This document shows, in pieces, positions 16,817 to 25,399 of a stretch of 64,000 bases of DNA. The first letter of the stretch is position 1, and every line of letters starts with the position of its first letter. The notes beneath the pieces were generated by a model, which worked only from the letters and a program-made list of their open reading frames with translations, did not search any database and had not been told where the DNA came from. Location of the stretch: the NCBI GenBank assembly GCA_963803555.1, contig CAWDMZ010000001.1, positions 868,001 to 932,000 on the forward strand, given 5' to 3'. This DNA is from GCA-2708415 sp963803555. Its GTDB lineage: Bacteria; Pseudomonadota; Alphaproteobacteria; Micavibrionales; Micavibrionaceae. A program made the translations under genes and the position numbers.

Positions 16817-17415
16817 AAGGTAATCTCAGGCTTAATATCCAATAACGCTTGCGCAGTAATCGTGGGAAGAAAATCAATTTCGGCAATGATGGGCGCTTGT
16901 CCATATTCTTCCAACGCTTGGCGATTATGGGGAGATTTTTCACCACATATAATAAGCCCTTTGATTTTGATATCGCGCGCGCGTAACGCTTCAAGGGTGA
17001 GAAGCGTATGGTTGATGGTGCCAAGGCCGCTGCGGCAGACCACAATAGTTGGGATATCAAGATGGTTAATTAAATCAGAAACAAAATGAGTTTTATTGAG
17101 CGGTACTTGTAACCCGCCCGCCCCCTCAACAATGATGGGCTTATCACTTTGCGGTAGGGTAAAGTCACTTAAAAATATTTTAACATCATCACGCCGTGCG
17201 GATTCATGCGGGGAGAGGGGCTGTGTTAATTCAAAAGTGGAAGGGAAAAAACAATCATTGGGCAGTGCGGTTATTTTTTGAACCGTATTAATATCTTTTT
17301 GGTCAAGGCCACTTTGAATGGGTTTCCAATAATTGGCGTTTAGGTGAAGCATTGCCCACGCGCTGGCAATGGTTTTGCCTACATCGGTGTCCGTTCCTGT
17401 AACAAAATAAGTCAT
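16813..17415 (-). CDS. bioD: Dethiobiotin synthetase
   Basis: This 200-residue ATP-dependent carboxylase closes the ureido ring of DAPA. The P-loop TGTDTDVGKT is at residues 6-15, followed by the substrate lysine region YWKPIQSGL, ESARRD, VEGAGGLQVPLN and VCRSGLGTINHTLLT. All are family hallmarks, and length is slightly short but normal for the group. It is first in the bioDA unit and divergent from the TrpR-like gene across 107 bases. Confidence 0.95.
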   Translation of the reverse strand: MTYFVTGTDTDVGKTIASAWAMLHLNANYWKPIQSGLDQKDINTVQKITALPNDCFFPSTFELTQPLSPHESARRDDVKIFLSDFTLPQSDKPIIVEGAGGLQVPLNKTHFVSDLINHLDIPTIVVCRSGLGTINHTLLTLEALRARDIKIKGLIICGEKSPHNRQALEEYGQAPIIAEIDFLPTITAQALLDIKPEITL

Positions 17416-17466
17416 ATTGTTGTTGTAGCAAAGATCACTAAAAATTCAAATTCTTTGATTATTTTA

Positions 17467-17496
17467 TTGACAAAGTATGTTTTAGCGCACTAAAAC
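17467..17496 (+). promoter_or_regulatory. Promoter with embedded palindromic operator upstream of the TrpR-like/his operon
   Basis: A perfect -35 box TTGACA lies at 17467-17472. Beginning seven bases later is a perfect inverted repeat GTTTTAG-CGCA-CTAAAAC (17479-17496), overlapping the likely -10 (TAAAAC at 17491-17496, 18-base spacer). A protein bound here would exclude RNA polymerase. The first gene downstream encodes a TrpR-family repressor, so autoregulation and control of the his genes is the simplest reading. Confidence 0.6.
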
Positions 17497-17522
17497 AGTG
17501 AAACACTAATGATAAAGATAAT

Positions 17523-17813
17523 ATGAAACGTAAAACACCACAAAGTGATAATAGAAAACAAGCTTTATATAAGGCTTTATTATCTTTAAAAGATATGGAT
17601 GAAGTTGACGCATTTTTGGATAATCTTTGCACCCCTTCGGAATTGGAAGCCATGGCAGACAGGTGGTTAATTGTTGAAAAACTATCAAATGGGTTGTCAT
17701 ACCGCGCCATCGCCGAAGAAACGGGGACAAGTGTGACAACCGTAACACGCGTTGCCCGATGCCTTAATGAAGATAATAGCGCCTATAAAATAATTTACAA
17801 TAGAACCAAATAA
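17523..17813 (+). CDS. TrpR / YerC-YecD family repressor, probable his-operon regulator
   Basis: This 96-residue all-helical protein shows the TrpR superfamily core: LLSLKDMDEVDAFLDNLCTPSELEAMADRW, then a helix-turn-helix (SYRAIAEETGTSVTTVTRVARCL). It matches the YerC/YecD branch rather than classical TrpR. In the known family the protein is a dimer whose ligand-induced change positions the HTH. The gene is 10 bases from hisG and follows a promoter-embedded palindrome, which suggests it senses histidine or a pathway intermediate and represses the operon. The ligand is an inference. Confidence 0.82.
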   Translation: MKRKTPQSDNRKQALYKALLSLKDMDEVDAFLDNLCTPSELEAMADRWLIVEKLSNGLSYRAIAEETGTSVTTVTRVARCLNEDNSAYKIIYNRTK

Positions 17814-17823
17814 AGAGTAAAAC

Positions 17824-18723
17824 ATGAAAAAAATTGAAGAAGAACGCCTCAGAATTGCCGTCCAAAAATCAGGTCGATTGTTAGAGGATTCAACAGAGCT
17901 TCTTAAAAAATGTGGGATTAAATTGCTTAAAAGCAAGGATCAGCTTTTTTGTCGGGCACAAGATTTTCCCCTTGATGTATATTTTGTGCGTGATGATGAT
18001 ATTCCTGCGTTTGTATCGTCCAACACATGTGATATTGGCATTGTCGGGCAAAATGTTTTGGTTGAGGAGCAATTGACCCGTAATGATGATGATATCAAAT
18101 CAATTAACCAAGTTTTAGAATTGGGATTTGGTCGATGCCGATTGTCGCTGGCCGTTCCCTATGATTTTGAGTATAGCGGTATTGATGTTTTAAACAATAA
18201 ATCCATCGCAACGTCCTATCCAGGGATTTTACAAGATTATTTGGATCAAAAAAATGTTAAAGCCAAAATCATTGAAATGTCAGGATCGGTTGAGATTGCC
18301 CCGCGTATCAACATGGCCACAGCAATTTGTGATTTGGTTTCAACGGGTGGCACGTTGGCCACCAATGGGTTGGAAGAAGTGGAAGTGATGATGCAAAGCC
18401 AAGCGGTTTTAATCGAAGGCAATAATATAAGCGCGGCAAAACAAGAAATCCTCAATCGTCTTTTAACCCGAATTAAAGGGGTCAATGAAGCCCGCGCAAG
18501 CAAGTATATTATGTTGCACGCGCCCCGCAATGCGATTGATGATATTAAAAATGTACTGCCCGGCGCGGAAAGTCCAACCATCTTGGATATCCAAGGGCGG
18601 GACGATATGGTTGCCATTCACGCGGTATGTAATGAAGGTGTATTTTGGGACACAATGGAAGAATTGCAAGCCAAAGGCGCAAGCTCAGTCCTTGTACTGC
18701 CCATTGAAAAAATGTTGGGATAG
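17824..18723 (+). CDS. hisG: ATP phosphoribosyltransferase, long form
   Basis: At 299 residues it is the long HisG, with two periplasmic-binding-protein-like catalytic lobes (RIAVQKSGRLLEDS, CDIGIVGQNVLVE, SGSVEIAPRINMATAICDLVSTGGTL with the PRPP-binding region) and a C-terminal ACT-like regulatory domain (about 225-299) where histidine feedback acts. It commits ATP and PRPP to histidine. No HisZ is needed with this form. A run AAAGAG precedes ATG 17824. Confidence 0.95.
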   Translation: MKKIEEERLRIAVQKSGRLLEDSTELLKKCGIKLLKSKDQLFCRAQDFPLDVYFVRDDDIPAFVSSNTCDIGIVGQNVLVEEQLTRNDDDIKSINQVLELGFGRCRLSLAVPYDFEYSGIDVLNNKSIATSYPGILQDYLDQKNVKAKIIEMSGSVEIAPRINMATAICDLVSTGGTLATNGLEEVEVMMQSQAVLIEGNNISAAKQEILNRLLTRIKGVNEARASKYIMLHAPRNAIDDIKNVLPGAESPTILDIQGRDDMVAIHAVCNEGVFWDTMEELQAKGASSVLVLPIEKMLG

Positions 18724-18734
18724 AGAGGGCAGCC

Positions 18735-20033
18735 ATGAAGAATTATATCTGGAATGATCTTTCCATTGACCAGCAAAGCGATATTTTAAAAAGACCAAGC
18801 AGCCAAAATGATGGCAATGTCGAAGGCGTTGCCCAAGATATTGTTGATAAAGTACGCCAAGATGGTGATGATGCGGTTCGTGAATTTGCACAAAAATTTG
18901 ATAAATGTGATTTAACAGATTTAAAATTAAGCGATGGTGAAATTCAAAACGCTGTTCAATCAATTTCAAAAACTAATAAAGACGCGATTGATACCGCCTA
19001 TACCACCATCAAAAAATTTCATGAGGCGCAAGGCTACCAAAGTTATGAGCGTGAAACCATGACGGGCGTCACATGTGGCCGCCGCGTTGTGGGGATTGAG
19101 AATATAGGGCTTTATGTCCCCGGTGGTACGGCGCCATTGGTATCAACGGCATTGATGAATGGGATACCATCACAAATTGCAGGATGTAAAAATCGTATTT
19201 TATGTACGCCGTGTAATGCACAAGGTCAGGTAAATGCCCATTTAATTTATGCCGCAACGTTATGTGGTATTACACAGATTTATAAAATTGGGGGCGCACA
19301 AGCCATTGCCGCCATGGCCTATGGCACGCAAACCGTTCCCAAAGTCGACAAGATATTTGGCCCCGGCAATGCGTATGTTACGGCGGCAAAAAAGATAGTA
19401 TCAATGACCCCCGATGGTGCGGCATTGGATATGCCCGCTGGCCCATCCGAAGTATGCGTTATTGCCGATGAAAATTCGAACCCGCAATATGTTGCGGCGG
19501 ATTTATTATCACAGGCGGAGCATGATGTTATGTCGCAAGTGTTACTGATTTCAACCAATCAAACCATGGCAGATAAGATACAATCAGAAATTAAAGAGCA
19601 GATGAAAAGTTTGTCCCGTAAAGAGATTGCCGCCCAAGCCATTGCCAATTCGGTTTGTATTATTGTTGAGACCAAAGACACCGCCATTACAGTTTCAAAT
19701 CAATACGCACCAGAACATTTAATTTTGGCATTTGATGCCGCAGAAAATATTTTAGGCGCAATACAAAATGCAGGATCAGTTTTTATTGGGCAATGGACAC
19801 CCGAATCGGCAGGTGATTATTGCAGTGGCACCAACCATGTTTTGCCAACAAATGGTTATGCCAAAAATTACTCAGGGTTAAATGTTGAGGCGTTTCAAAA
19901 AACCATCACTTTCCAAAGTTTGAAAAAAGAAGGGTTAAAAAACCTTTCCAATACAATTCAAACATTGGCAAATTTGGAAGGGTTGGATGCGCACGCCAAT
20001 GCTGTTGCCATTCGAATGAAGGATATAATGTAA
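18735..20033 (+). CDS. hisD: Histidinol dehydrogenase
   Basis: This 432-residue enzyme oxidises histidinol to histidine in two NAD+-dependent steps. Present are GLYVPGGTAPLVSTALMN, the NAD site KIFGPGNAYVTAAKK, DMPAGPSEVCVIAD, the Zn-binding SQAEHD, and YAPEHL...GSVFIGQWTPESAGDYCSG-TNHVLPT. The ribosome site GAGAGG is 11 bases after hisG. The stop overlaps the start of hisN by one base. Confidence 0.97.
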   Translation: MKNYIWNDLSIDQQSDILKRPSSQNDGNVEGVAQDIVDKVRQDGDDAVREFAQKFDKCDLTDLKLSDGEIQNAVQSISKTNKDAIDTAYTTIKKFHEAQGYQSYERETMTGVTCGRRVVGIENIGLYVPGGTAPLVSTALMNGIPSQIAGCKNRILCTPCNAQGQVNAHLIYAATLCGITQIYKIGGAQAIAAMAYGTQTVPKVDKIFGPGNAYVTAAKKIVSMTPDGAALDMPAGPSEVCVIADENSNPQYVAADLLSQAEHDVMSQVLLISTNQTMADKIQSEIKEQMKSLSRKEIAAQAIANSVCIIVETKDTAITVSNQYAPEHLILAFDAAENILGAIQNAGSVFIGQWTPESAGDYCSGTNHVLPTNGYAKNYSGLNVEAFQKTITFQSLKKEGLKNLSNTIQTLANLEGLDAHANAVAIRMKDIM

Positions 20034-20812
20034 TGGAACTTGAAAAATTTATACTGCAAACATTAATACCAAAGGCAAACGCAATTCTAAACCAATATTA
20101 TGATGAATATTGTGCGGGTAAAGATATTGATATTCAATTTAAATCAGATAAAAGCCCCGCCAGCCTTGCCGATCGTGAAGCGGAAAAAGAATTGCGCGCA
20201 CTTATTTATGCGCAATATCCCGATCATGGAATCTGGGGGGAGGAGTTTGGTGGTGAGAATTTAGAGGCCGAATTTGTCTGGGTTTTAGACCCCCTTGATG
20301 GCACAAAACAATTTTTGGCAAAGCAAGATGGATGTTTTGTTGTTTTAATTGGATTGTTCAAAAATAAAAAATCTTACATTGGCGCGGCAAGCGACCCCCT
20401 ATCGGGTCAGGTTTGGATGAATAAAGAAAAAACAGCCAGTGAGAATAAAGACATTAGTCAGATGGTAATTGCCTCCACCGCGCCTGATAAAATGTTTTCC
20501 AATCACAAATATGAAGGCCAAATTCAAACGCTTCTTTCCTCTGCGCATTTAGTCGTAGAGCATAGAAATGCAAAATCATTTTTAGATGTGATTGACGGCA
20601 ATGCAGATGTTGGGATTGAGGCAAGCCTGTCCCTTCATGATATTGGGGCGTTAATCCCGATTGTTAATAAGGCGGGGTGCATCGCAACAGATTTTGAAGG
20701 CAACCATTATAATGATAATAAATTTGACTTTAACGCCAATAAATACAACTTCTTGGTCACAAGAAACATTGAAACAACCAATAAAATACTTAAAGAAATT
20801 AACGGAAAATAG
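20033..20812 (+). CDS. hisN: Histidinol-phosphatase, inositol-monophosphatase type
   Basis: This 259-residue Mg-dependent phosphatase of the IMPase fold has IWGEEFGGEN (metal Glu), LDPLDGTKQFLA (metal Asp pair with the following Gly-Thr) and a C-terminal SLHDIGALIPIVNKAG in place of the usual WDxAA. The operon position between hisD and hisCB assigns it to histidinol phosphate rather than inositol phosphate. The ATG overlaps the hisD stop (TAATG). Confidence 0.88.
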   Translation: MELEKFILQTLIPKANAILNQYYDEYCAGKDIDIQFKSDKSPASLADREAEKELRALIYAQYPDHGIWGEEFGGENLEAEFVWVLDPLDGTKQFLAKQDGCFVVLIGLFKNKKSYIGAASDPLSGQVWMNKEKTASENKDISQMVIASTAPDKMFSNHKYEGQIQTLLSSAHLVVEHRNAKSFLDVIDGNADVGIEASLSLHDIGALIPIVNKAGCIATDFEGNHYNDNKFDFNANKYNFLVTRNIETTNKILKEINGK

Positions 20813-20815
20813 GCG

Positions 20816-22474
20816 ATGTCTGCTGCAAAAATTTTAGATAAAGTGAGAAAATCATTGATGGAGATGCAAGGATACAAATCCGCACGCTCAATGTTCCAGG
20901 ATGATGAAGGTATGATCTATCTTGATGCCAATGAAATCCCGTATGAGCCATATATTGGGGCGGATGGACTTAACCGATATATCGCACAGCAACCCGATAA
21001 AATGGCCAAAGATGTGGCGCGTCTTTATGATATTTCAACACGAAATTTAATGATATCACGCGGCGCGGATGAGGCGATTGATATTTTAATCCGCACATTT
21101 TGCGAGCCCAAAAAAGATGAAATTATAATATGTCCGCCAACCTTCCCGATGTATGCACAATCGGCACGCGTTAATCAGGTTGATGTCAGGGAAGTGCCAC
21201 TTCAAAAAAACTTTCAATTGGATATTAAAAAAATATCAAAAAAAGTTTCAAAGAAAACAAAAATTATCTTTATATGCTCCCCCAATAATCCCACCGCAAA
21301 TGTGATGGATCGGGATGATATTTTGACGTTAAGCAAAAAACATCCCGATGTAATTATTGCGGTTGATGAAACCTATAACAAATTCACTAATGGTGACGGG
21401 TTGGATGATTATTTATACGCGCATGAAAATCTTATGTTATTCCGTACCCTATCAAAATCATTTGCCAGTGCGGGTTTGCGGTGTGGATTTGCCATTGGCC
21501 ATGCCGATTTAATTGATTTGATGAAAAAAATATTGGCGCCATACCCCATCCCCGCGCCAGTTGCCAAAGAAGTGGGGCGAATATTACAAGATAAAAACCA
21601 AATACGAATGAAAGAAATTCGGGCAGAAATTTTGGAAACGCGTGATTGGTTTGTCAAAGAAATTGAAAGCGTGGGCGATGTTCTAAAAATATACCCTTCA
21701 GATGCCAATTTTATTTTAATAAAAGTTAAAAATGCCAAAGAATTTTATGATAAAGCCTTAAAAGGCGGCATTATTATCCGCGACCAGTCATCACAAAAAG
21801 GGTTGGAAAACGCCATCCGCATTTCCATCGGAACGCATGATGAAATGGAAAAATTATTAAGCGTTTTGCGTGGTGATAAAATTGTAAAAACAAAAGATCG
21901 TCTTGCAAAAGTAACCCGTAACACGAATGAAACCAAAATCTCCGTTATTGTGAATTTGGATCAAACTTCACCTATAAAAATTTCTACTGGTGTTGGGTTT
22001 TACGATCACATGCTGGAACAAATTGCCAAGCATGGTGGATTTTCATTGGTCATGGAATGTGATGGTGATTTAGAAATTGACCCCCATCACACAATTGAAG
22101 ATTGCGCCATCGCACTAGGGCAAGCTTTAACCCAAGCATTAGGGGACAAGCGTGGTATAGGTCGATATGGCTTTTCCCTGCCCATGGACGAGGCAAATGC
22201 AACCGCATTATTGGATTTAAGTGGTCGATATTTCCTAAAATTTGAAGGGGAGTTTCCTGCCAAAAATGTAGGGGACTTACCTTGCGATATGATTGAACAT
22301 ATTTTTCGCTCCCTCGCCGAAAATATGCAAATGAATTGTCACATTACTGTTGAAGGTGAAAATGCCCACCACATGGTTGAGGCATGCTTTAAAGCATTTG
22401 GTCGTGCATTGCGCCAAGCCATAAGTTTTGAAGGCGATAAAGACGCGCTGCCCTCCACCAAGGGAATGTTGTAA
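20816..22474 (+). CDS. Bifunctional histidinol-phosphate aminotransferase / imidazoleglycerol-phosphate dehydratase (HisC-HisB fusion)
   Basis: The single 552-residue chain carries two complete enzymes. Residues about 1-355 are HisC, a fold-type I PLP aminotransferase with CSPNNPTANVMDRDD, DETYNKF and the PLP lysine in FRTLSKSFASAGLRCGF. After a short linker, residues about 363-552 are HisB dehydratase (VTRNTNETKISV, GFYDHMLEQIAKHGG, DPHHTIEDCAIALG, MDEANATALLDLSGR, MIEHIFRSLA, NAHHMVEACFKAFGRALR), with the two Mn-binding His/Glu sets intact. The two consecutive steps (dehydration, then transamination) are thus covalently linked. No stop or frameshift lies at the junction (about 21890-21950). 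E. coli instead fuses the dehydratase to a phosphatase. Confidence 0.95.
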   Translation: MSAAKILDKVRKSLMEMQGYKSARSMFQDDEGMIYLDANEIPYEPYIGADGLNRYIAQQPDKMAKDVARLYDISTRNLMISRGADEAIDILIRTFCEPKKDEIIICPPTFPMYAQSARVNQVDVREVPLQKNFQLDIKKISKKVSKKTKIIFICSPNNPTANVMDRDDILTLSKKHPDVIIAVDETYNKFTNGDGLDDYLYAHENLMLFRTLSKSFASAGLRCGFAIGHADLIDLMKKILAPYPIPAPVAKEVGRILQDKNQIRMKEIRAEILETRDWFVKEIESVGDVLKIYPSDANFILIKVKNAKEFYDKALKGGIIIRDQSSQKGLENAIRISIGTHDEMEKLLSVLRGDKIVKTKDRLAKVTRNTNETKISVIVNLDQTSPIKISTGVGFYDHMLEQIAKHGGFSLVMECDGDLEIDPHHTIEDCAIALGQALTQALGDKRGIGRYGFSLPMDEANATALLDLSGRYFLKFEGEFPAKNVGDLPCDMIEHIFRSLAENMQMNCHITVEGENAHHMVEACFKAFGRALRQAISFEGDKDALPSTKGML

Positions 22475-23073
22475 TGGTGAATTTAGCAGTGATTGACTAT
22501 GGTGCGGCCAATTTGGCATCGGTTATGTTTGCGTTGGAGCGGTTGGACGCTCATGCAATTTTAACGCGCGATCTTGATGTTATCACAGGTGCAAGCCGTG
22601 TTTTATTTCCCGGTGTAGGGGCGGCCAAATCATCCATGGATAATATTCAAAAATTGGAATTAGATGCGTGTATCCAATCGCTTAAACAACCTGTCATGGG
22701 GATTTGTATGGGTATGCAATTATTGTTTCAATTCTCTGAGGAAGGGGATGTTGATATGCTGGGTTTATTGCCGCAAACGATTAAGCATTTTGATAAAAAT
22801 ACCCAATTTTCTGTGCCCCATATGGGGTGGAATACGATCAAGCAAGAAAAACAATGCCCCCTTCTAAAAAATATTGATGAAGAAAGTCATTTTTATTTTG
22901 TGCATAGTTATTATGCCCCTGTTGAAAAGTATACTGTCGCATCGTGCGATTACGCCAATAATTTTTCGGCAATTATTCAAAAAGATAATTTTTACGGGTG
23001 CCAATTTCATCCTGAAAAATCGGGAAAAAATGGTGCAATTATTTTAAACAATTTTATTATAGGTGACTTATGA
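22474..23073 (+). CDS. hisH: Imidazole glycerol phosphate synthase, glutaminase subunit
   Basis: This 199-residue class I glutamine amidotransferase has nucleophile Cys in MGICMGMQLLF, the oxyanion strand near FPGVGAAKSSMD, and the His/Glu of CQFHPEKSGKNG completing the triad. It supplies ammonia to HisF. The ATG overlaps the hisCB stop by one base, and the stop overlaps hisA by four bases, implying coupled translation. Confidence 0.96.
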   Translation: MVNLAVIDYGAANLASVMFALERLDAHAILTRDLDVITGASRVLFPGVGAAKSSMDNIQKLELDACIQSLKQPVMGICMGMQLLFQFSEEGDVDMLGLLPQTIKHFDKNTQFSVPHMGWNTIKQEKQCPLLKNIDEESHFYFVHSYYAPVEKYTVASCDYANNFSAIIQKDNFYGCQFHPEKSGKNGAIILNNFIIGDL

Positions 23074-23801
23074 TTTTATATCCCGCAATTGATTTAATTG
23101 ATGGTAAATGCGTGCGTTTATATAAGGGCGATTTTGACCAAAAAACCACCTATGATGTCTCCCCATTTGAGGTGCTTAAAACTTACAAAAACCAAGGAGC
23201 CGAATGGGTTCATATCGTCGATTTAGATGGGGCAAAGAATACCGCCAATCGCCAAAGCAAACTGATGCAGGAAATTGCCCAAAAAAGCGGTTTGAAAATT
23301 CAAACAGGCGGCGGTGTTCGGTCAAAAGAAGATGTTAAATCCCTCCTTAATTTGGGCGTATCTCGCGTGGTTATTGGCAGTATGGCAGTACAAAAAATTG
23401 ATGATACCAAAGAGATTATTAGTGAATTTGGGGCAGATAAAATTTGTCTTGCGATGGATGTTCTACCACAAAATGAGAAATTCTATGTTGCTGTCCATGG
23501 CTGGCAAGAAGGCAGTGATGTTTTATTAGAAGATTTGATAAAAGATTATCAAAGCGTTGGTTTAAAACATGTTCTTTGTACCGATATTTCAAAAGATGGC
23601 ACAATGACAGGATGTAATTTTGAGCTCTATAGAACGTTGAATGAAAAATTTCCCAATCTTGAGTTTCAGGCATCAGGCGGTGTTCATGCCCTAGAAGATT
23701 TACAAAAATTAAATACGGGTGGCGTTATTGTTGGCAAGGCCTTATACGAAAATGTGTTTACGGTGGAGCAAGCCTTACAAATAATTGCGGAGCGGAAATA
23801 G
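23070..23801 (+). CDS. hisA: ProFAR isomerase (phosphoribosylformimino-5-aminoimidazole carboxamide ribotide isomerase)
   Basis: This 243-residue (beta/alpha)8 barrel begins ILYPAIDLIDGKCVRLYKGDF with the first catalytic Asp. It has HIVDLDGAK, QTGGGVRSKEDV and GSMAVQ in the first half, and TDISKDGTMTG with the second catalytic Asp, then FQASGGVHALEDL, in the second. The two-fold phosphate-binding repeat is clear. It is directly abutted by hisF with no gap. Confidence 0.96.
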   Translation: MILYPAIDLIDGKCVRLYKGDFDQKTTYDVSPFEVLKTYKNQGAEWVHIVDLDGAKNTANRQSKLMQEIAQKSGLKIQTGGGVRSKEDVKSLLNLGVSRVVIGSMAVQKIDDTKEIISEFGADKICLAMDVLPQNEKFYVAVHGWQEGSDVLLEDLIKDYQSVGLKHVLCTDISKDGTMTGCNFELYRTLNEKFPNLEFQASGGVHALEDLQKLNTGGVIVGKALYENVFTVEQALQIIAERK

Positions 23802-24569
23802 ATGCTAACCAAACGTATTATTGCCTGCCTTGATGTGCGCAATGGTCGCGTGGTCAAGGGGACACAATTTCGCAACCATGAAGATGTCGGCGATATATTG
23901 GAGCTGTCAAAACGCTATTGCGATGAAGGTGTCGATGAATTGGTATTTTACGACATCACCGCCAGCAGCGATGGTCGCATTGTCGACCGCAGTTGGATTA
24001 ACGATATTGCAAGCGTGATTAATATACCATTTTGCGTGGCGGGCGGTATCCGCACCATTGAAGATGCGCGCATTGTTTTAAATAATGGGGCAGATAAAAT
24101 ATCGGTTAATTCCCCCGCGCTTGAACGTCCAGAATTTATTGGCGACCTTGCCGATGCCTTTGGCACACAATGCATTGTGGTTGGAATTGATAGCCGTGAA
24201 GATGAGGGCAACTACAAAGTGTATCAATATACAGGGGACGCGGCAAAAACAATTCACACCAAGCGCAATACATTTGAATGGGCAAAGCAGGTGGAGCAAT
24301 TGGGTGCAGGTGAAATTGTCCTTAATTGCATGAACCAAGATGGTATGCGCGAAGGGTATGATATTGCGCAGTTAAAACAGATGAAACAAACAGTGTCCAT
24401 TCCCGTTATTGCATCGGGGGGTGCAGGTGCAGACCATCATTTCAAAGATGTTTTTGAACAGGCCGATGTTGATGGTGCACTGGCGGCATCCATCTTTCAT
24501 AAAAAAATGATTGAGATACAAGATTTAAAAAAATACTTAATTCAAGAAAAGATAGAGATAAGATTATGA
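23802..24569 (+). CDS. hisF: Imidazole glycerol phosphate synthase, cyclase subunit
   Basis: This 255-residue barrel homologous to HisA has TKRIIACLDVRNGRVVKG (catalytic Asp), ELVFYDITASSDGR, CVAGGIRTIEDAR, GADKISVNSPAL, LNCMNQDGMREGYD (second catalytic Asp) and VIASGGAGADHHF. It makes IGP and AICAR, using ammonia channelled from HisH. The end overlaps hisIE by four bases. Confidence 0.97.
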   Translation: MLTKRIIACLDVRNGRVVKGTQFRNHEDVGDILELSKRYCDEGVDELVFYDITASSDGRIVDRSWINDIASVINIPFCVAGGIRTIEDARIVLNNGADKISVNSPALERPEFIGDLADAFGTQCIVVGIDSREDEGNYKVYQYTGDAAKTIHTKRNTFEWAKQVEQLGAGEIVLNCMNQDGMREGYDIAQLKQMKQTVSIPVIASGGAGADHHFKDVFEQADVDGALAASIFHKKMIEIQDLKKYLIQEKIEIRL

Positions 24570-25189
24570 GCGTTCTAACACAAAAAAATATATCTGATGT
24601 TGATTGGAATAAGGGTGGAAATGGTCTAATTCCCGCCATTGTTCAACATGCGCAAACTGCACAAGTTTTAATGATGGGATATATGAATAAAGACGCATTG
24701 GATAAAACATTTGAGGTTGAAAAGGTCACTTTTTTAAGCCGTAAGACACAATCCCTTTGGACAAAGGGTGAAACATCTGGGAATTTTTTAAGGTTTGTTT
24801 CGGCCGAGTTAGACTGTGATAAAGATACAATTTTAATTCAGGCCAATCCCATTGGGGCAACATGTCACACAGGTGATTTTACATGTTTTAACGATATTCA
24901 TAATGATAATAATTTTCTCAACACATTACAGCACGTTATTCAAACGCGTAAAAATGATGATCCAAAACAAAGCTATACCGCCTCCTTATTCGCCGAAGGC
25001 TTATCGCGTATGTGCCAAAAAGTGGGGGAAGAGGGGGTCGAGGTCGCCCTTGCAGGAATGAAAGAAGATAAGGATGAGCTTTTAAATGAATCGGCAGACT
25101 TAATTTTCCATTTAATGGTTCTTTTGGAAAAGAACGAACTTTGCATCCAAAATGTACTTCATCTTTTAGAAAAACGTCATAAAAAGTAA
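24566..25189 (+). CDS. hisIE: Bifunctional phosphoribosyl-AMP cyclohydrolase / phosphoribosyl-ATP pyrophosphatase
   Basis: This 207-residue fusion has an N-terminal HisI part (about 1-115) with VLMMGYMNKDAL, FLSRKTQSLWTKGETSGN, the metal-binding DCDKDTIL and CHTGDFTCF. The C-terminal HisE part (about 118-207) is a MazG-like helical domain with GLSRMCQKVGEEGVEVALA and the ESADLIFHLMVLL helix. It performs pathway steps 2 and 3 and closes the operon. No clear terminator follows. Confidence 0.95.
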   Translation: MSVLTQKNISDVDWNKGGNGLIPAIVQHAQTAQVLMMGYMNKDALDKTFEVEKVTFLSRKTQSLWTKGETSGNFLRFVSAELDCDKDTILIQANPIGATCHTGDFTCFNDIHNDNNFLNTLQHVIQTRKNDDPKQSYTASLFAEGLSRMCQKVGEEGVEVALAGMKEDKDELLNESADLIFHLMVLLEKNELCIQNVLHLLEKRHKK

Positions 25190-25328
25190 GATTTATTTAA
25201 AAGTTATATTTATTTTCTTTGCGGATGTATTAATTTATAATTTTATCGTGTAATATCAATATATTAGTATTCTAATCAAAACATGGTAATCTTAACAATT
25301 TTTCAATCATTCTGTTGTATTCTATAGG

Positions 25329-25369
25329 TAAGCTTTGAGAGGTGTATCTGTAGCATTTTATCAAGCTTA
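25329..25369. promoter_or_regulatory. Inverted repeat upstream of the large RTX gene
   Basis: TAAGCTTTGA (25329-25338) and TCAAGCTTA (25361-25369) are near-perfect inverted repeats about 22 bases apart, starting 71 bases before the RTX start. They could be an operator or a 5'-UTR hairpin. The rest of 25190-25399 is AT-rich with no other signal I can support. A GAGGATAACAAGGGAA stretch before the ATG may serve as the ribosome site. Confidence 0.3.
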
Positions 25370-25399
25370 AGAGGATAACAAGGGAACATAAATATTTAA

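Noticed and set aside
18246..18617. 123-codon minus-strand frame in hisG
   Set aside because: It is antisense to a conserved enzyme gene in a tight operon, with no supporting signals.
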